Origin: Afipia sp. P52-10
GTDB taxonomy: Bacteria > Pseudomonadota > Alphaproteobacteria > Rhizobiales > Xanthobacteraceae
DNA: 64,000 bases
Direction: 5' to 3'
Assembly: GCF_000516555.1 (NCBI RefSeq)
Contig: NZ_AZSJ01000003.1
Span: 2,594,669-2,658,668, forward strand
Below are positions 36,806 through 45,743 of this stretch, piece after piece. A model generated the notes under the pieces. It saw only the letters and a list, made by a program, of their open reading frames with translations, did no database searches and was not told the DNA's origin. The position numbers were made by a program, and so were the translations under genes. The stretch's first letter is position 1; every line of letters starts with the position of its first letter.

Positions 36806-38898
36806 CTACCAGAGCCGTTGAGACGGACGTTGTCGTCATCGGCGGCAATCCGGGCGGCTGCGCAGCCGCCATCTCCGCAGCGCGTTCCGGGTGTCGCGTG
36901 GTCTTGCTGGAGGCCACCTCGACGCTTGGCGGCATGAACGCCAACGGCGTCTGCGGGTTCGATACTGCCCGGCCAGCCGCACTGAGCGGCTTGGCCAAGG
37001 AGGTCGAGGGGCTGTTCAAGAAATACTATGAGCAGACCCTTCCTGATGATCCCCTGCAGCAGCGCCGCTCGGACCAGGTGTGGGAGCCTCACGTTGCAGC
37101 GCGAATCTGGACCGAACTCGTTGCCGACGAGCCCCACATCACAGCGATTTGCGGTGCTGTTCCGGTCGCCGTGAGTGTGCGCGGGGGGCGGATCGCGCGA
37201 GTGACCTGGCGCCCAGCCAGCGACTCCATGGGCGCCGTAGGCGGTGACTCGAGTCAGGACCGGGACGTCGCCGCGCGCATCGTTGTCGATGCGAGCTATG
37301 AGGGAGATATTGCCGCCTGGGCTGGCGCTCCCTTCACCATCGGCCGCGAAGCCTATAGCCGGGCCGAGCCGCATGCCGGCGTCATCTATTCGAATAATTT
37401 GGAAGCGGCGCCGGAGGGCTACCTGGCACAGTCGCTCTTGCCTGGCAGCACCGGCGAGGCGAGTGACGCTATTATGGCGTTCAGCTTCCGGATGATTTGT
37501 AAGCTCTATCCTGACACGGGTCGTGACGCTGCCCACCGTCTGATCGCGCCTCCGACCGGATACGATGCAGGCGCTTACAAGTGGACGCCTACGGGCAGGG
37601 ATGCGCAGGGGCAGCCGACCTTTTTCAACACCCTCTATAATGTCGTGAACAACAAATGCCTGCTCAACAGGATGGCTTTCGGCAACAACCTTGCCGCCCT
37701 GGCGCGGGATTATGTCCTTGCACATCCGCTCGAGCGCGGAGCCATCCGGCGCGCCTTTATGGATCACTCGCTGGGCTTCCTCTACTTCATCCAGAATGAC
37801 GGCCAAATGCCCGAGCTCGGACTCGCCGATGATGAGTTTGTCGATAACAACCATTTCCCGCGCCAGCTTTACGTGCGCGAGGGCCGGAGGATCGACGGTA
37901 TCGCAAAGCTGAGCGAAGGCGACGTCAATCCCTTTGTCTCGGGCGACGGATTGCGGCCGCCGTTGAAATCCGACGCTGTCGCGGTCGGTGATTGGATGAT
38001 CGAATCGCAGGGGTGTGAAGATGAGGTTCGTGCGGGGTATCCTTATCCCGAGGGCTTTCTGTTCTGCCGCGTCACCCAGGCTCCGTTCCAGATTCCTTAC
38101 GGTTGCCTGTTGCCGCGCGGCGTCGACAACTTGCTGGTTTGCGGCGCCGTCAGCGCGACCCATGTGGCCTTCAGCGCCCTTCGATGTGAGGCGGCCCGCA
38201 TCCAGACCGGCATTGCCGCAGGTATTGCCGCCGCGCTTGTGCTCGATCTCGGCTGCAAGCCGGCCGACGTGCCAGTCGGCGCGATCCAGGATGAGGTCAT
38301 TCGGCGCGGAGGTCAGTTGACCTATTTTGCCGACGTCGACGCCGAACATTTGGCCTTTGCCGACATTCAGTGGGCGGCGCTGAAAGGCTTCGTGCCGGCT
38401 GACAACGACTTCGCGTTCCGCCCGGACGATATCGTGACGCTGGCGGAGTTCGTAGAGGCGACGGTCACGTGTCTTGAACTTCCGATTAGCGTCACGGGTG
38501 CGCACTTCGAGCATATCCCTCCCACGCATCGGGCGTTTCGCTATGCCGAAGCGCTGTACGATCTTGGGACGCGGCGCGGCGTGGACGTGTTTCCGCTGTC
38601 TGACGTGAGGATCGAGGATCCGATGCGGGATTTCATCCGCCACGATAGATCGCCAAAGCGCATTGCGGCGCGGCCTGAGAATCCAATACGCGAGGCGGAC
38701 GCGATCGGCATCCTTTCTCGCGTTTTGCAATCTATGGGCCGGCCCGACGCTCCGATGTTCGACGATCTTCCGTCTGTTCGGGAGCGCTGGCTGACACGCG
38801 CGACGCTCTGTGCGCGTCTGCGCAAGGCCGCGCTGACATGTCGGCATGAAGGAGTTGCGGAGGCAGCAGTCATCGGTGCCACAACCGGGCCTTGTTGA
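36802..38898 (+). CDS. FAD-dependent oxidoreductase (FAD_oxidored family)
   Basis: This 698-residue protein opens with the Rossmann motif VVVIGGNPGGCAAAISAARS and GGMNANGVCGFDTARP. A second dinucleotide/FAD contact lies near LLPRGVDNLLVCGAVSATHV (about residues 433-452). Members of this family oxidise or reduce diverse small molecules. The C-terminal 200 residues are an extension I do not recognise. The ATGA overlap with maoC ties it to the DUF35-thiolase-MaoC operon. Substrate is unknown. Confidence 0.8.
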   Translation: MTTRAVETDVVVIGGNPGGCAAAISAARSGCRVVLLEATSTLGGMNANGVCGFDTARPAALSGLAKEVEGLFKKYYEQTLPDDPLQQRRSDQVWEPHVAARIWTELVADEPHITAICGAVPVAVSVRGGRIARVTWRPASDSMGAVGGDSSQDRDVAARIVVDASYEGDIAAWAGAPFTIGREAYSRAEPHAGVIYSNNLEAAPEGYLAQSLLPGSTGEASDAIMAFSFRMICKLYPDTGRDAAHRLIAPPTGYDAGAYKWTPTGRDAQGQPTFFNTLYNVVNNKCLLNRMAFGNNLAALARDYVLAHPLERGAIRRAFMDHSLGFLYFIQNDGQMPELGLADDEFVDNNHFPRQLYVREGRRIDGIAKLSEGDVNPFVSGDGLRPPLKSDAVAVGDWMIESQGCEDEVRAGYPYPEGFLFCRVTQAPFQIPYGCLLPRGVDNLLVCGAVSATHVAFSALRCEAARIQTGIAAGIAAALVLDLGCKPADVPVGAIQDEVIRRGGQLTYFADVDAEHLAFADIQWAALKGFVPADNDFAFRPDDIVTLAEFVEATVTCLELPISVTGAHFEHIPPTHRAFRYAEALYDLGTRRGVDVFPLSDVRIEDPMRDFIRHDRSPKRIAARPENPIREADAIGILSRVLQSMGRPDAPMFDDLPSVRERWLTRATLCARLRKAALTCRHEGVAEAAVIGATTGPC

Positions 38899-38924
38899 GC
38901 TCTGTTTCGCTCGGAAAACAGAGC
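38899..38924 (+). terminator. Hairpin after the four-gene operon
   Basis: GCTCTGTTT and AAACAGAGC form a perfect 9-bp stem with an 8-base loop immediately after the FAD oxidoreductase stop. No T-run follows, so termination strength is uncertain. Confidence 0.45.
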
Positions 38925-39157
38925 CGACTCACTTCTCGCGGCGGAAAATCATACGTGGTGTCGCTCGTCATCTGAGATGCCGTCTGCTGCTGTGCCATCA
39001 CGTCGGTGTGGCGCTACGGACCCCGTAGCAGCCCTGGTAGCGCTCTTGGTCATTTCGCTTGCTCCTCACTCATTGGTTCTTCCGCAACAAGTCCGTGCAC
39101 CGCCCGGAATTGCGAAAGACAATTGATCGACCGATCTCTTCGCACGATGATTCATGT

Positions 39158-40771
39158 CTATAATTGGAAAAGCTCGGCGAGGCGCGCCCGCTGCAGCTTA
39201 CCGGTGGTCGTGAGCGGTAAGTCCCTCTCCGAGACAAAGCAGAATTTGTGCGGTATCTTGTAGGTAGCAAGCCTCTCGCGGCAAAATGCCTTCAACTCGT
39301 CGGCATCGACTTTCTTGCCAATAATCACCGCTCCAATCACCTCGTCCTTCTCTGCGTCCGGGATGCCGACGACGTATGCGGCCTCAATGGCGGGGTGAGA
39401 GGAGAGAATGTCCTCGATTTCGGCCGGGGAAACGTTGATGCCTCCCGACTTGATCATCTCTTTCAAACGCCCGCGGAAGTACAGAAATCCCTCTTCATCG
39501 ACAAAGCCGAGATCGCCGGTTCGGAAGAAGCCGTCGGCGGTAAAGGCCAACTGCGTCCGCTGCGGGTCCTTATAATAGCCGCTCGTTACATGGCCCTTGA
39601 GAAGGATCTCGCCGACTTCGCCCACAGACCGAGGTTTGAGCGTTTCCGGATCGACGATCCGTTGTGTGAAACCCGGCAATGGACGGCCTACCGAGGTGAG
39701 GCGCTTGTCGACCGGGTCGTGCCTGCAATCGGTGACGTGACAATTTCCGTAAACTTCGGTGAGCCCGTAGATGTGGCAGATCTCATGCGCACCCAATTCA
39801 ATCGCCAGTTTCATCTGGTCAGACGTGCCGAATGTTCCGCCGGACCTCAAAGAGCTTAAATTTCGCTGCGCGCGGTCGGGATGTGCGTGGAGTGCCTTGA
39901 CGATGTTCGGCGTCGCATAGAGCAGCGTGCAGCGTTCCTGTTCGATCAGCCGAAGCGCTTCGGCGGCATCGAAATGCTCTTGCAGAACCAAGCATGCGCC
40001 GTGGGTTAGCGCATTGAACAGCGCGTTCTCGCAGCCGAACCCCCAGAACAGCGATATGGCCAGCCAGAGCCGGTCAGCGGTGGTCACGTGCATGCGCTCG
40101 CCGATCGCCCACACGTTGGCGATCAGCCCTTCGTGATGAATCTGCACGCCTTTGGGAGCGGCGGTTGAGCCCGATGTGTACAGCAGGTAGGCGACGTCAT
40201 TCGCCTGAACCTGGCAAAACGTTTCACCGATCTCAGCATCGGATATTTTTCTGCCAAGCCAGGGCAGAGTATTGAAAGCGATGCTTTCGCCGCAACCGGC
40301 TTGGCCCACATGTATGGTTTGCTTGAGTTTTGGAAGGGCGGCCGGATTGGCTGTGATCTCGTTCAGCATAGCGGCGAAGTCACTGCGCAGAAACCTGGGC
40401 GTGAAGATTAGCGTATCTGTGTCTGAGTGCTCGAGTACGTAGCGGAGCTCGCGTACAGTTAACCAGGTGTTGACTGCAACCATGATTGCGCCGAGCGAAC
40501 AGATTGCCAGTGCCGCAACGATCCACTCGGGTCTATTGCCCATCAGCACGGCCACCCGACTACCTCGTGCCACCCCTAACGCAGTCAGCCCTTTGGCGTA
40601 GCCCTTCACGTAATAGCGAAGCTCGCTGTAGTTCCAGCGCAGGTCGCCAGAGACCAGCGCCGGGCGGTCGGGGTAGCGAGCGGAAATCTCCGCAAGCAGC
40701 GTTGGAATGGTTCGGCTCGCGGGTTTTGGACTGGTCTCGAGGAGATCACTCGCAGACGGTATTGCATTCAT
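39158..40771 (-). CDS. AMP-forming acyl-CoA synthetase / acid-CoA ligase
   Basis: This 537-residue adenylate-forming enzyme activates a carboxylic acid to its CoA thioester. The P-loop is AYLLYTSGSTAAPKGVQIHH. Later motifs are CHIYGLTEVYG, FFRTGDLGFVDEEGFLYFRG and EMIKSGGINVSPAEIEDILS, with the C-terminal catalytic Lys in LTTTGKLQRA. It lies opposite the DUF35-thiolase operon and probably supplies its CoA substrate. A perfect GATAACAGTTATC palindrome lies about 100 bases upstream. Confidence 0.93.
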   Translation of the reverse strand: MNAIPSASDLLETSPKPASRTIPTLLAEISARYPDRPALVSGDLRWNYSELRYYVKGYAKGLTALGVARGSRVAVLMGNRPEWIVAALAICSLGAIMVAVNTWLTVRELRYVLEHSDTDTLIFTPRFLRSDFAAMLNEITANPAALPKLKQTIHVGQAGCGESIAFNTLPWLGRKISDAEIGETFCQVQANDVAYLLYTSGSTAAPKGVQIHHEGLIANVWAIGERMHVTTADRLWLAISLFWGFGCENALFNALTHGACLVLQEHFDAAEALRLIEQERCTLLYATPNIVKALHAHPDRAQRNLSSLRSGGTFGTSDQMKLAIELGAHEICHIYGLTEVYGNCHVTDCRHDPVDKRLTSVGRPLPGFTQRIVDPETLKPRSVGEVGEILLKGHVTSGYYKDPQRTQLAFTADGFFRTGDLGFVDEEGFLYFRGRLKEMIKSGGINVSPAEIEDILSSHPAIEAAYVVGIPDAEKDEVIGAVIIGKKVDADELKAFCRERLATYKIPHKFCFVSERDLPLTTTGKLQRARLAELFQL

Positions 40772-40868
40772 CAGAGTCACCCCTTTCCGGCGCGGCTTGA
40801 CGCCGGTTGCTAATTGCTTGGGTGCGATTGAATCCTGTCGCTCAGCCACGGGCAATGTGGCTGGGACG

Positions 40869-40881
40869 GATAACAGTTATC
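40869..40881. promoter_or_regulatory. Putative LysR-module operator (perfect copy)
   Basis: GATAACAGTTATC is a perfect palindrome around a one-base centre. It lies between the acyl-CoA synthetase start and the LysR gene's 3' end. The identical 13-mer recurs at 45610. Confidence 0.6.
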
Positions 40882-40900
40882 ATCGCCTGGTCGGCTGATC

Positions 40901-41824
40901 TCACTTGATCGGGCGCCAACCATTGGCAGGCGACAACGCCTTTACTTCGGTGCGGACGATGCGGGCGAGCGCGCGGGTAACCGAGGTCGATGGGCGTTGG
41001 GTCGATGTGGCGAGACAAAGTTCGCCGGTCATGGGCGGATTGGTAATCGGGAACACCTGCATTCGCCCTTCCTGCCGATAGCGGCGCGCGAGGCCGCTCG
41101 ACATGATTGTTGCTGCGTGTCCATGCTCGACCAGGCGCAGGAGCGCTGAAAGTCCATCAACCTCAAGTGTGATATTCGGCTTGCCGCCATGCCTGGCGAA
41201 ATAGGCATCGACAAGGTTGCGAAGCCCGTTTGGACGGTTGGGTAAAATCAGCGGAACGGTGATCAGTTCGGCAAAGCCGACGATCTCTCCCGTAAACGGA
41301 AGCTGCATCTGGTTGGCGGCTGCGAGATAAAGATCCTCTTCGACGAGCGGTTCGGCCTTGTAGAAGGTATGCCGGGCGACATTGTAGATGATGGCGACAT
41401 CGAGTCGTGCCGTCGTCAGCCACTCCAAGATGTACCCGCTATAGGCCTCGACAAGCCGAAGTGAGATGTTCGGAAAGGCCTTCTTGAAGGATTCGACCAC
41501 CGGAACTGTCAGCGTCGCTCCGATCATCGGGGGCAAACCGAGTACAACCTCGCCGGTTGGGGCAGCACTCAGCGACTTGATGGCGCTCTCGGCTTCGGTT
41601 GATGTGCTGACAATCGTCTTCGCATACTTCTCAAGCATGCGGCCGGCGTCGGTCGGAACAACTCCGCGCCCGTTGCGATGAAGAAGCATCTCACCGAGCT
41701 CTTCTTCGAGGTGTTTTATTTGCCGGGTGAGAAGGGGCTGGGCGACGCCAAGCATCACGGCTGCGCGCGAGAGACTCCCCGTATTAATGATCGCAAGAAA
41801 CTGCTTGAGTTGCTTTATTTCCAT
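40901..41824 (-). CDS. LysR-family transcriptional regulator
   Basis: The 307-residue protein has an N-terminal winged helix (MEIKQLKQFLAIINTGSLSR, AAVMLGVAQPLLTRQIKHLE, HRNGRGVVPTDAGRML). A periplasmic-binding-protein-like effector domain follows from about residue 90. It diverges from the SMP-30 gene and precedes the acyl-CoA synthetase on the same strand. Central position and palindromes at neighbouring promoters make it the likely controller of module A. The inducer is unknown. Confidence 0.93.
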   Translation of the reverse strand: MEIKQLKQFLAIINTGSLSRAAVMLGVAQPLLTRQIKHLEEELGEMLLHRNGRGVVPTDAGRMLEKYAKTIVSTSTEAESAIKSLSAAPTGEVVLGLPPMIGATLTVPVVESFKKAFPNISLRLVEAYSGYILEWLTTARLDVAIIYNVARHTFYKAEPLVEEDLYLAAANQMQLPFTGEIVGFAELITVPLILPNRPNGLRNLVDAYFARHGGKPNITLEVDGLSALLRLVEHGHAATIMSSGLARRYRQEGRMQVFPITNPPMTGELCLATSTQRPSTSVTRALARIVRTEVKALSPANGWRPIK

Positions 41825-41947
41825 GTGCCTGCGGGGCCAAACGGCCGCTGCCCGTTCCATCCCTGGCTGAGTTTCTTATCCACTATCTCCCATACCCGGA
41901 AAATCCCAACCTCGCCATGATTTTAGGTCGACGGGGCCCGAAATAAC

Positions 41948-41960
41948 GATAACTGCTATA
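41948..41960. promoter_or_regulatory. Putative LysR-module operator (imperfect copy)
   Basis: GATAACTGCTATA matches 11 of 13 positions of GATAACTGTTATC. It lies in the LysR/SMP-30 divergent promoter, about 54 bases before the SMP-30 start, flanked by further ATAAC repeats. Confidence 0.5.
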
Positions 41961-42001
41961 ACGCGTGTCGTGGATCAGAGCCCGCTAGTCTCGAAGGGGA
42001 T

Positions 42002-42901
42002 ATGGAGCTCCTGATCATGCCGGTGGATACCGATCTCTTCACGGTGGTCGCAAGAACAGAAGACAAGCTTGGTGAAATCCCACTCTGGGATACACGAACC
42101 CAAAGCCTCGTGTGGGTGGATCTGCTGAAGCCGCGACTGAATCGCTGGGACCATCGCAGCGGTGCCAGCACATCGACAGTCATCAAGGAGAAGATAGGCT
42201 CGTTCTGCCTCGCGGAAGATGACTCCGTTGTGATCACCGGGCGCTCTGGCGTTTCTCGCTGGTGGCCCGCGCTCGACCGCTATGAGCACATCGCATGTCC
42301 GGAGGCGGATCGTCCGGCGAATATCATGAACGACGGCCGCGTGGACGGCCGCGGTCGTTTCCTCTTCGGCAGCATGGATCGAATGAACGGAGGTGACAGC
42401 GGTCGGCTGTGGAGCCTTACGCAGGGAGAGCCGCCACGGCTGTTGATCGATACCGGAGTGTTCGTGCCGAATGGACTTTGTTGGAGTCCCTGTGGTCGAG
42501 TTCTCTACTTCGGCGACAGCCACCTCGATTGCTTGTTCGCCTTCGATTACGACCTCGCAACAGGGGCCGTCACGAACAGGCGGGTGTTTGCAGACACGCG
42601 CGGGATAGGAGGCACGCTGGATGGCTGTAGCGTCGACGTCGACGGATTTGTCTGGCACGCGCGCTTTGGCGCCGGCAAGCTCGTACGGTTCGATCCGAAA
42701 GGCAGAATCGATCAATCGTGGACGATGCCAACACGCCAGCCGACACATTTGACGTTCGGCGGTCCCGAGCTGCGAACCCTTTACATCACGTCAGCACGCT
42801 TTCGCATGCCGGAGCGTGAACTCCTAGCGGATCCCGATGCAGGGGCGCTCTTTGCGATGGAGGTCGCGGTGAAGGGGTTGCCTGAGGGGCGATTCGCCTG
42901 A
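42002..42901 (+). CDS. SMP-30/gluconolactonase family protein
   Basis: This 299-residue six-bladed beta-propeller lactonase has the metal Glu in KLGEIPLWDTRTQSLVWVD, then IMNDGRVDGRGRFLFGSMD, GVFVPNGLCWSPCGRVLYF (Asn ligand) and GCSVDVDGFVWHARFGAGK (Asp region). Family members hydrolyse lactones with a divalent metal. It may open a lactone intermediate of the module A pathway. The ATG at 42002 or 42017 could be used. Confidence 0.85.
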   Translation: MELLIMPVDTDLFTVVARTEDKLGEIPLWDTRTQSLVWVDLLKPRLNRWDHRSGASTSTVIKEKIGSFCLAEDDSVVITGRSGVSRWWPALDRYEHIACPEADRPANIMNDGRVDGRGRFLFGSMDRMNGGDSGRLWSLTQGEPPRLLIDTGVFVPNGLCWSPCGRVLYFGDSHLDCLFAFDYDLATGAVTNRRVFADTRGIGGTLDGCSVDVDGFVWHARFGAGKLVRFDPKGRIDQSWTMPTRQPTHLTFGGPELRTLYITSARFRMPERELLADPDAGALFAMEVAVKGLPEGRFA

Positions 42902-42933
42902 ACCAGGTCACCTCAGGTTTCCCGGCCCGATGG

Positions 42934-45054
42934 TCAGCGGCAGTGACCGCACGCGCTTCCCAGTCGCCGCAAACATCGCGTTGGCCACGGCCGGTGCGGT
43001 ACGCCGGCCTCGCCAACGCCGCCGAGAGCCGCTCCGCTTTCGATCACATGAACCTCGATCCGCGGAATGGAAGCGATGCCGAGGAGCGGGTAGTCATGGA
43101 AGTTGCTCTGCTCGCACTTGCCGTCGGCGATTGTGATTCTCTCTGCGAGAGCGGCGCTCAATCCCATGATCACGCAGCCCTCAGTCTGCCTGATGACATT
43201 CTCGGGATGGATGGCTTTGCCGCAATCGATCGCGCAGACGACGCGATGAACATTTGGAACTCCGCCCGTCATTGAGATTTCTGCAATGGCTGCGAACATG
43301 CTTCCAACGCATTCGGAGAAGGCAATGCCTCGATGGCGTCCAGCGGCAAGCGGTTGCTCCCAACCCGCCTCCTTCGCGACGCGATCGAGAACCGCAAGCC
43401 CACGGGGGCTCTTCTGCAGCAACCTCTGGCGAAATGCGTAAGGATCTTTGCCGGCCTTCGCCGCGAGCTCATCGATAAAGCTCTCGATAAAGAAGCCGTT
43501 TTGGGAGGCGCCGACGGAGCGCCAATAGCCAACCGGAACATGCGTCGGCTGATAGACGTATTCGCCGCGGAAATTCTTGATGGCATACTGCTGGATGCGC
43601 GAGGGGGATTGCGGCGTTTCGGTCGAGACGCCAAGGAATGCGACAGGATCAACCCCGTTGACGAACGGCTGGCCGATCGTGTGCTCCACGACCGAAGGTC
43701 CCACGACGCGCATGATCAATGCGCGCGGGAAGCCCTCAGGATCGAGATCGGCTGTGAGACGCGCGCTCATTGCTGGGCGGTAGAAGCCGTGCTGAATGTC
43801 TTCTTCCCTGGTCCAGATCAGTTTGACAGGTCGTTTAACGGCTTTGGCGATCAGCGCAGCCTGTTCGACGAAATCCTGTTCGAACTTTCGACCAAATCCA
43901 CCGCCGACGAGCGTGGCGTTGACCACGATCTTGTCAGGGGCCATCCCGCTGACCTTCACAGCTACCTGCTGCACCCCGGTATGGTTCTGGGTCGGGACCC
44001 AGAACTCGAACTTGTCGTCCGTGAGGTGGGCCGTGCAGCACATCGGCTCCATCGTCGCGTGATGGATGAAAGGCACGGAATAGTCGGCGCGATAGAGATT
44101 TGCGCTCGCGCTATGGACCGTGCTTATGTCGCCGCTCTCGATGCCAACGGACGCGACTGGCGAGTCCAGTTGTATCTGTTGCGATTTCATGATGTCGTCA
44201 GTGGAAATCCGAGCGTGCGCTGTTCCGGAATATACTGGTTCGAGGAAATCCGCCGCGCTCTTGGCGCGCCAAAAACTATCGGCCACCACGGCGACCGCAT
44301 CGGGAAGCTTGACGACGTCGATGACCCCGGGCATCGCTCGTGCCTTTGTGTCATCCACCGATACCAGTTTTGCGCCGAAGACCGGTGCTTGACGGATGGT
44401 TGCGAAAATCATGCCGGGAAGGCGGACGTCGATACCAAACACCGCGCTTCCGTTTACTTTCGCGGGGATATCGACGCGGGGCAAGCTCTTGCCGATGAGC
44501 GTGCGTGTTGTCCGCACAGCGGGTTCCTTTGGCTCGGGCAGTTTCGCAGCCTCGCCCGCCAGGGCGCCAAAAGTGGCCCTGCGTCCGCTTGGCGGATGGG
44601 AGACCTCGCCGTTGGCAACCGCGCATGCCGTGGTCTCGACCCGCCACTGATTGGCGGCAGCCTGCACCAACATCTCTCGTGCGGCCGCAGCCGAGCGCCG
44701 AAGCGGCGTCTCCCAGCGGCGGACCATCTGGCTACCTGATGTGTTCTGAAACGGGCGTCCGGGCGTGCGGTAGGCCAGGCCGAGTGGTGGCGCGACGACG
44801 GTCACACGCGACCAATCCGCGCCCAACTCATCCGTAAGGATCATAGCCAGCGCGGTATGTGAACCCTGGCCCATTTCGACGCAAGGGACGACGGCTGTCA
44901 CCTGGCCATCCGGCGCGATGCGAAGGAAAGACCCAAAGACGGCAGCTGCTTGAGCGCGTGCCGCGCCGATAGGCAATCCGAGTGCGATCATCAATTCTCC
45001 GGCAGCGGAGCTCGCCAGAAACAGACGTCGATCGAGGGAGGTTATGGTGCTCAT
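42934..45054 (-). CDS. Molybdopterin-binding subunit of an aldehyde/isoquinoline oxidoreductase-type hydroxylase (C-terminus frameshifted)
   Basis: The large subunit (706 residues as read) of a xanthine-dehydrogenase-family molybdenum hydroxylase begins with a Tat-like signal, LDRRLFLASSAAGELM. It has the moco motifs PCVEMGQGSHTALAMILTDE, HHATMEPMCCTAHL, NATLVGGGFGRKFEQDFVEQ and VGYWRSVGASQNGFFIESF. It ends GGVGEAGVP and then drops out of frame near 42998. Restoring one base yields APAVANAMFAATGKRVRSLP and a stop at 42908, the normal family ending. It pairs with the 2Fe-2S subunit just upstream. Confidence 0.88.
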   Translation of the reverse strand: MSTITSLDRRLFLASSAAGELMIALGLPIGAARAQAAAVFGSFLRIAPDGQVTAVVPCVEMGQGSHTALAMILTDELGADWSRVTVVAPPLGLAYRTPGRPFQNTSGSQMVRRWETPLRRSAAAAREMLVQAAANQWRVETTACAVANGEVSHPPSGRRATFGALAGEAAKLPEPKEPAVRTTRTLIGKSLPRVDIPAKVNGSAVFGIDVRLPGMIFATIRQAPVFGAKLVSVDDTKARAMPGVIDVVKLPDAVAVVADSFWRAKSAADFLEPVYSGTAHARISTDDIMKSQQIQLDSPVASVGIESGDISTVHSASANLYRADYSVPFIHHATMEPMCCTAHLTDDKFEFWVPTQNHTGVQQVAVKVSGMAPDKIVVNATLVGGGFGRKFEQDFVEQAALIAKAVKRPVKLIWTREEDIQHGFYRPAMSARLTADLDPEGFPRALIMRVVGPSVVEHTIGQPFVNGVDPVAFLGVSTETPQSPSRIQQYAIKNFRGEYVYQPTHVPVGYWRSVGASQNGFFIESFIDELAAKAGKDPYAFRQRLLQKSPRGLAVLDRVAKEAGWEQPLAAGRHRGIAFSECVGSMFAAIAEISMTGGVPNVHRVVCAIDCGKAIHPENVIRQTEGCVIMGLSAALAERITIADGKCEQSNFHDYPLLGIASIPRIEVHVIESGAALGGVGEAGVPHRPWPTRCLRRLGSACGHCR

Positions 45055-45068
45055 CGAAGTCTCCCGCC

Positions 45069-45515
45069 TCAACCATTTGCGGCGCGATGAATAGCGGCCT
45101 TGATACGCGGATAGGTGCCGCAGCGGCAAATGTTCGTCATGGTCGCCTCAATGTCCGCATCGGTTGGTTTCGGGTTGGTCGCGAGCAGGGCACTTGCGGC
45201 CATCAGCATACCCGATTGGCAGTACCCGCATTGCGGCACCTGCTCGAGGACCCAAGCCTTCTGCACAGGATGATCTGAGGCCTTGCTCAGACCTTCGATC
45301 GTGACAACTTTGTCATTGCCGATGTCCTTTACCGCGATCTGGCAGGATCGGACGGCGCTGCCATCGACGTGGACCGTGCAGGCGCCGCATAGCCCGGCGC
45401 CGCATCCGAATTTCGTCCCGGTTAGACCGAGTTCGTCCCTCAGCACCCACAACAGCGGCGTCTCGGGCTCTGCCGTCACGTCGACCGATCGACCATTCAC
45501 CATAAGTTTCAGCAT
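45069..45515 (-). CDS. 2Fe-2S subunit of the molybdenum hydroxylase
   Basis: The 148-residue ferredoxin-like subunit has two clusters: a plant-type site in [20 protein letters not shown] with a further Cys in VRSCQI, and a C-terminal helical site in [13 protein letters not shown] and [13 protein letters not shown]. It passes electrons from the molybdenum site. No FAD subunit gene is nearby, as in two-subunit isoquinoline or nicotinate-type enzymes. It is 14 bases from the large-subunit gene. Confidence 0.93.
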   Translation of the reverse strand: MLKLMVNGRSVDVTAEPETPLLWVLRDELGLTGTKFGCGAGLCGACTVHVDGSAVRSCQIAVKDIGNDKVVTIEGLSKASDHPVQKAWVLEQVPQCGYCQSGMLMAASALLATNPKPTDADIEATMTNICRCGTYPRIKAAIHRAANG

Positions 45516-45609
45516 GAGTGTTGCCTTCCTGATCCGAGGTGACGAGCATCGGTCACGAGCCTGCGCGACGTTTGCCAATCGGCCAAACGAAGAGTCGGTC
45601 GGATCGCGT

Positions 45610-45622
45610 GATAACAGTTATC
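45610..45622. promoter_or_regulatory. Putative LysR-module operator (perfect copy)
   Basis: GATAACAGTTATC, identical to the site at 40869, is centred in the divergent promoter between the molybdenum hydroxylase operon and the acyl-CoA dehydrogenase. Confidence 0.6.
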
Positions 45623-45743
45623 TCTTGTGCGCTTGCACCACTATCATTCATGGCTGTGGCGGCGTCGTTTCACGGCCACGCCGTCGATTACGCCGATAAT
45701 GCACTGCGCGGACGACGCGCGTTGGTCAGGAGACAAACGCCGG

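Noticed and set aside
36751-38847. A 698-codon minus-strand frame opposite the FAD oxidoreductase
   Set aside because: No domain is recognisable, and the plus-strand protein has a clear Rossmann motif and operon overlap.
43333-44739. A 468-codon plus frame opposite the molybdenum hydroxylase
   Set aside because: It is a shadow of the large subunit and has no motif of its own.
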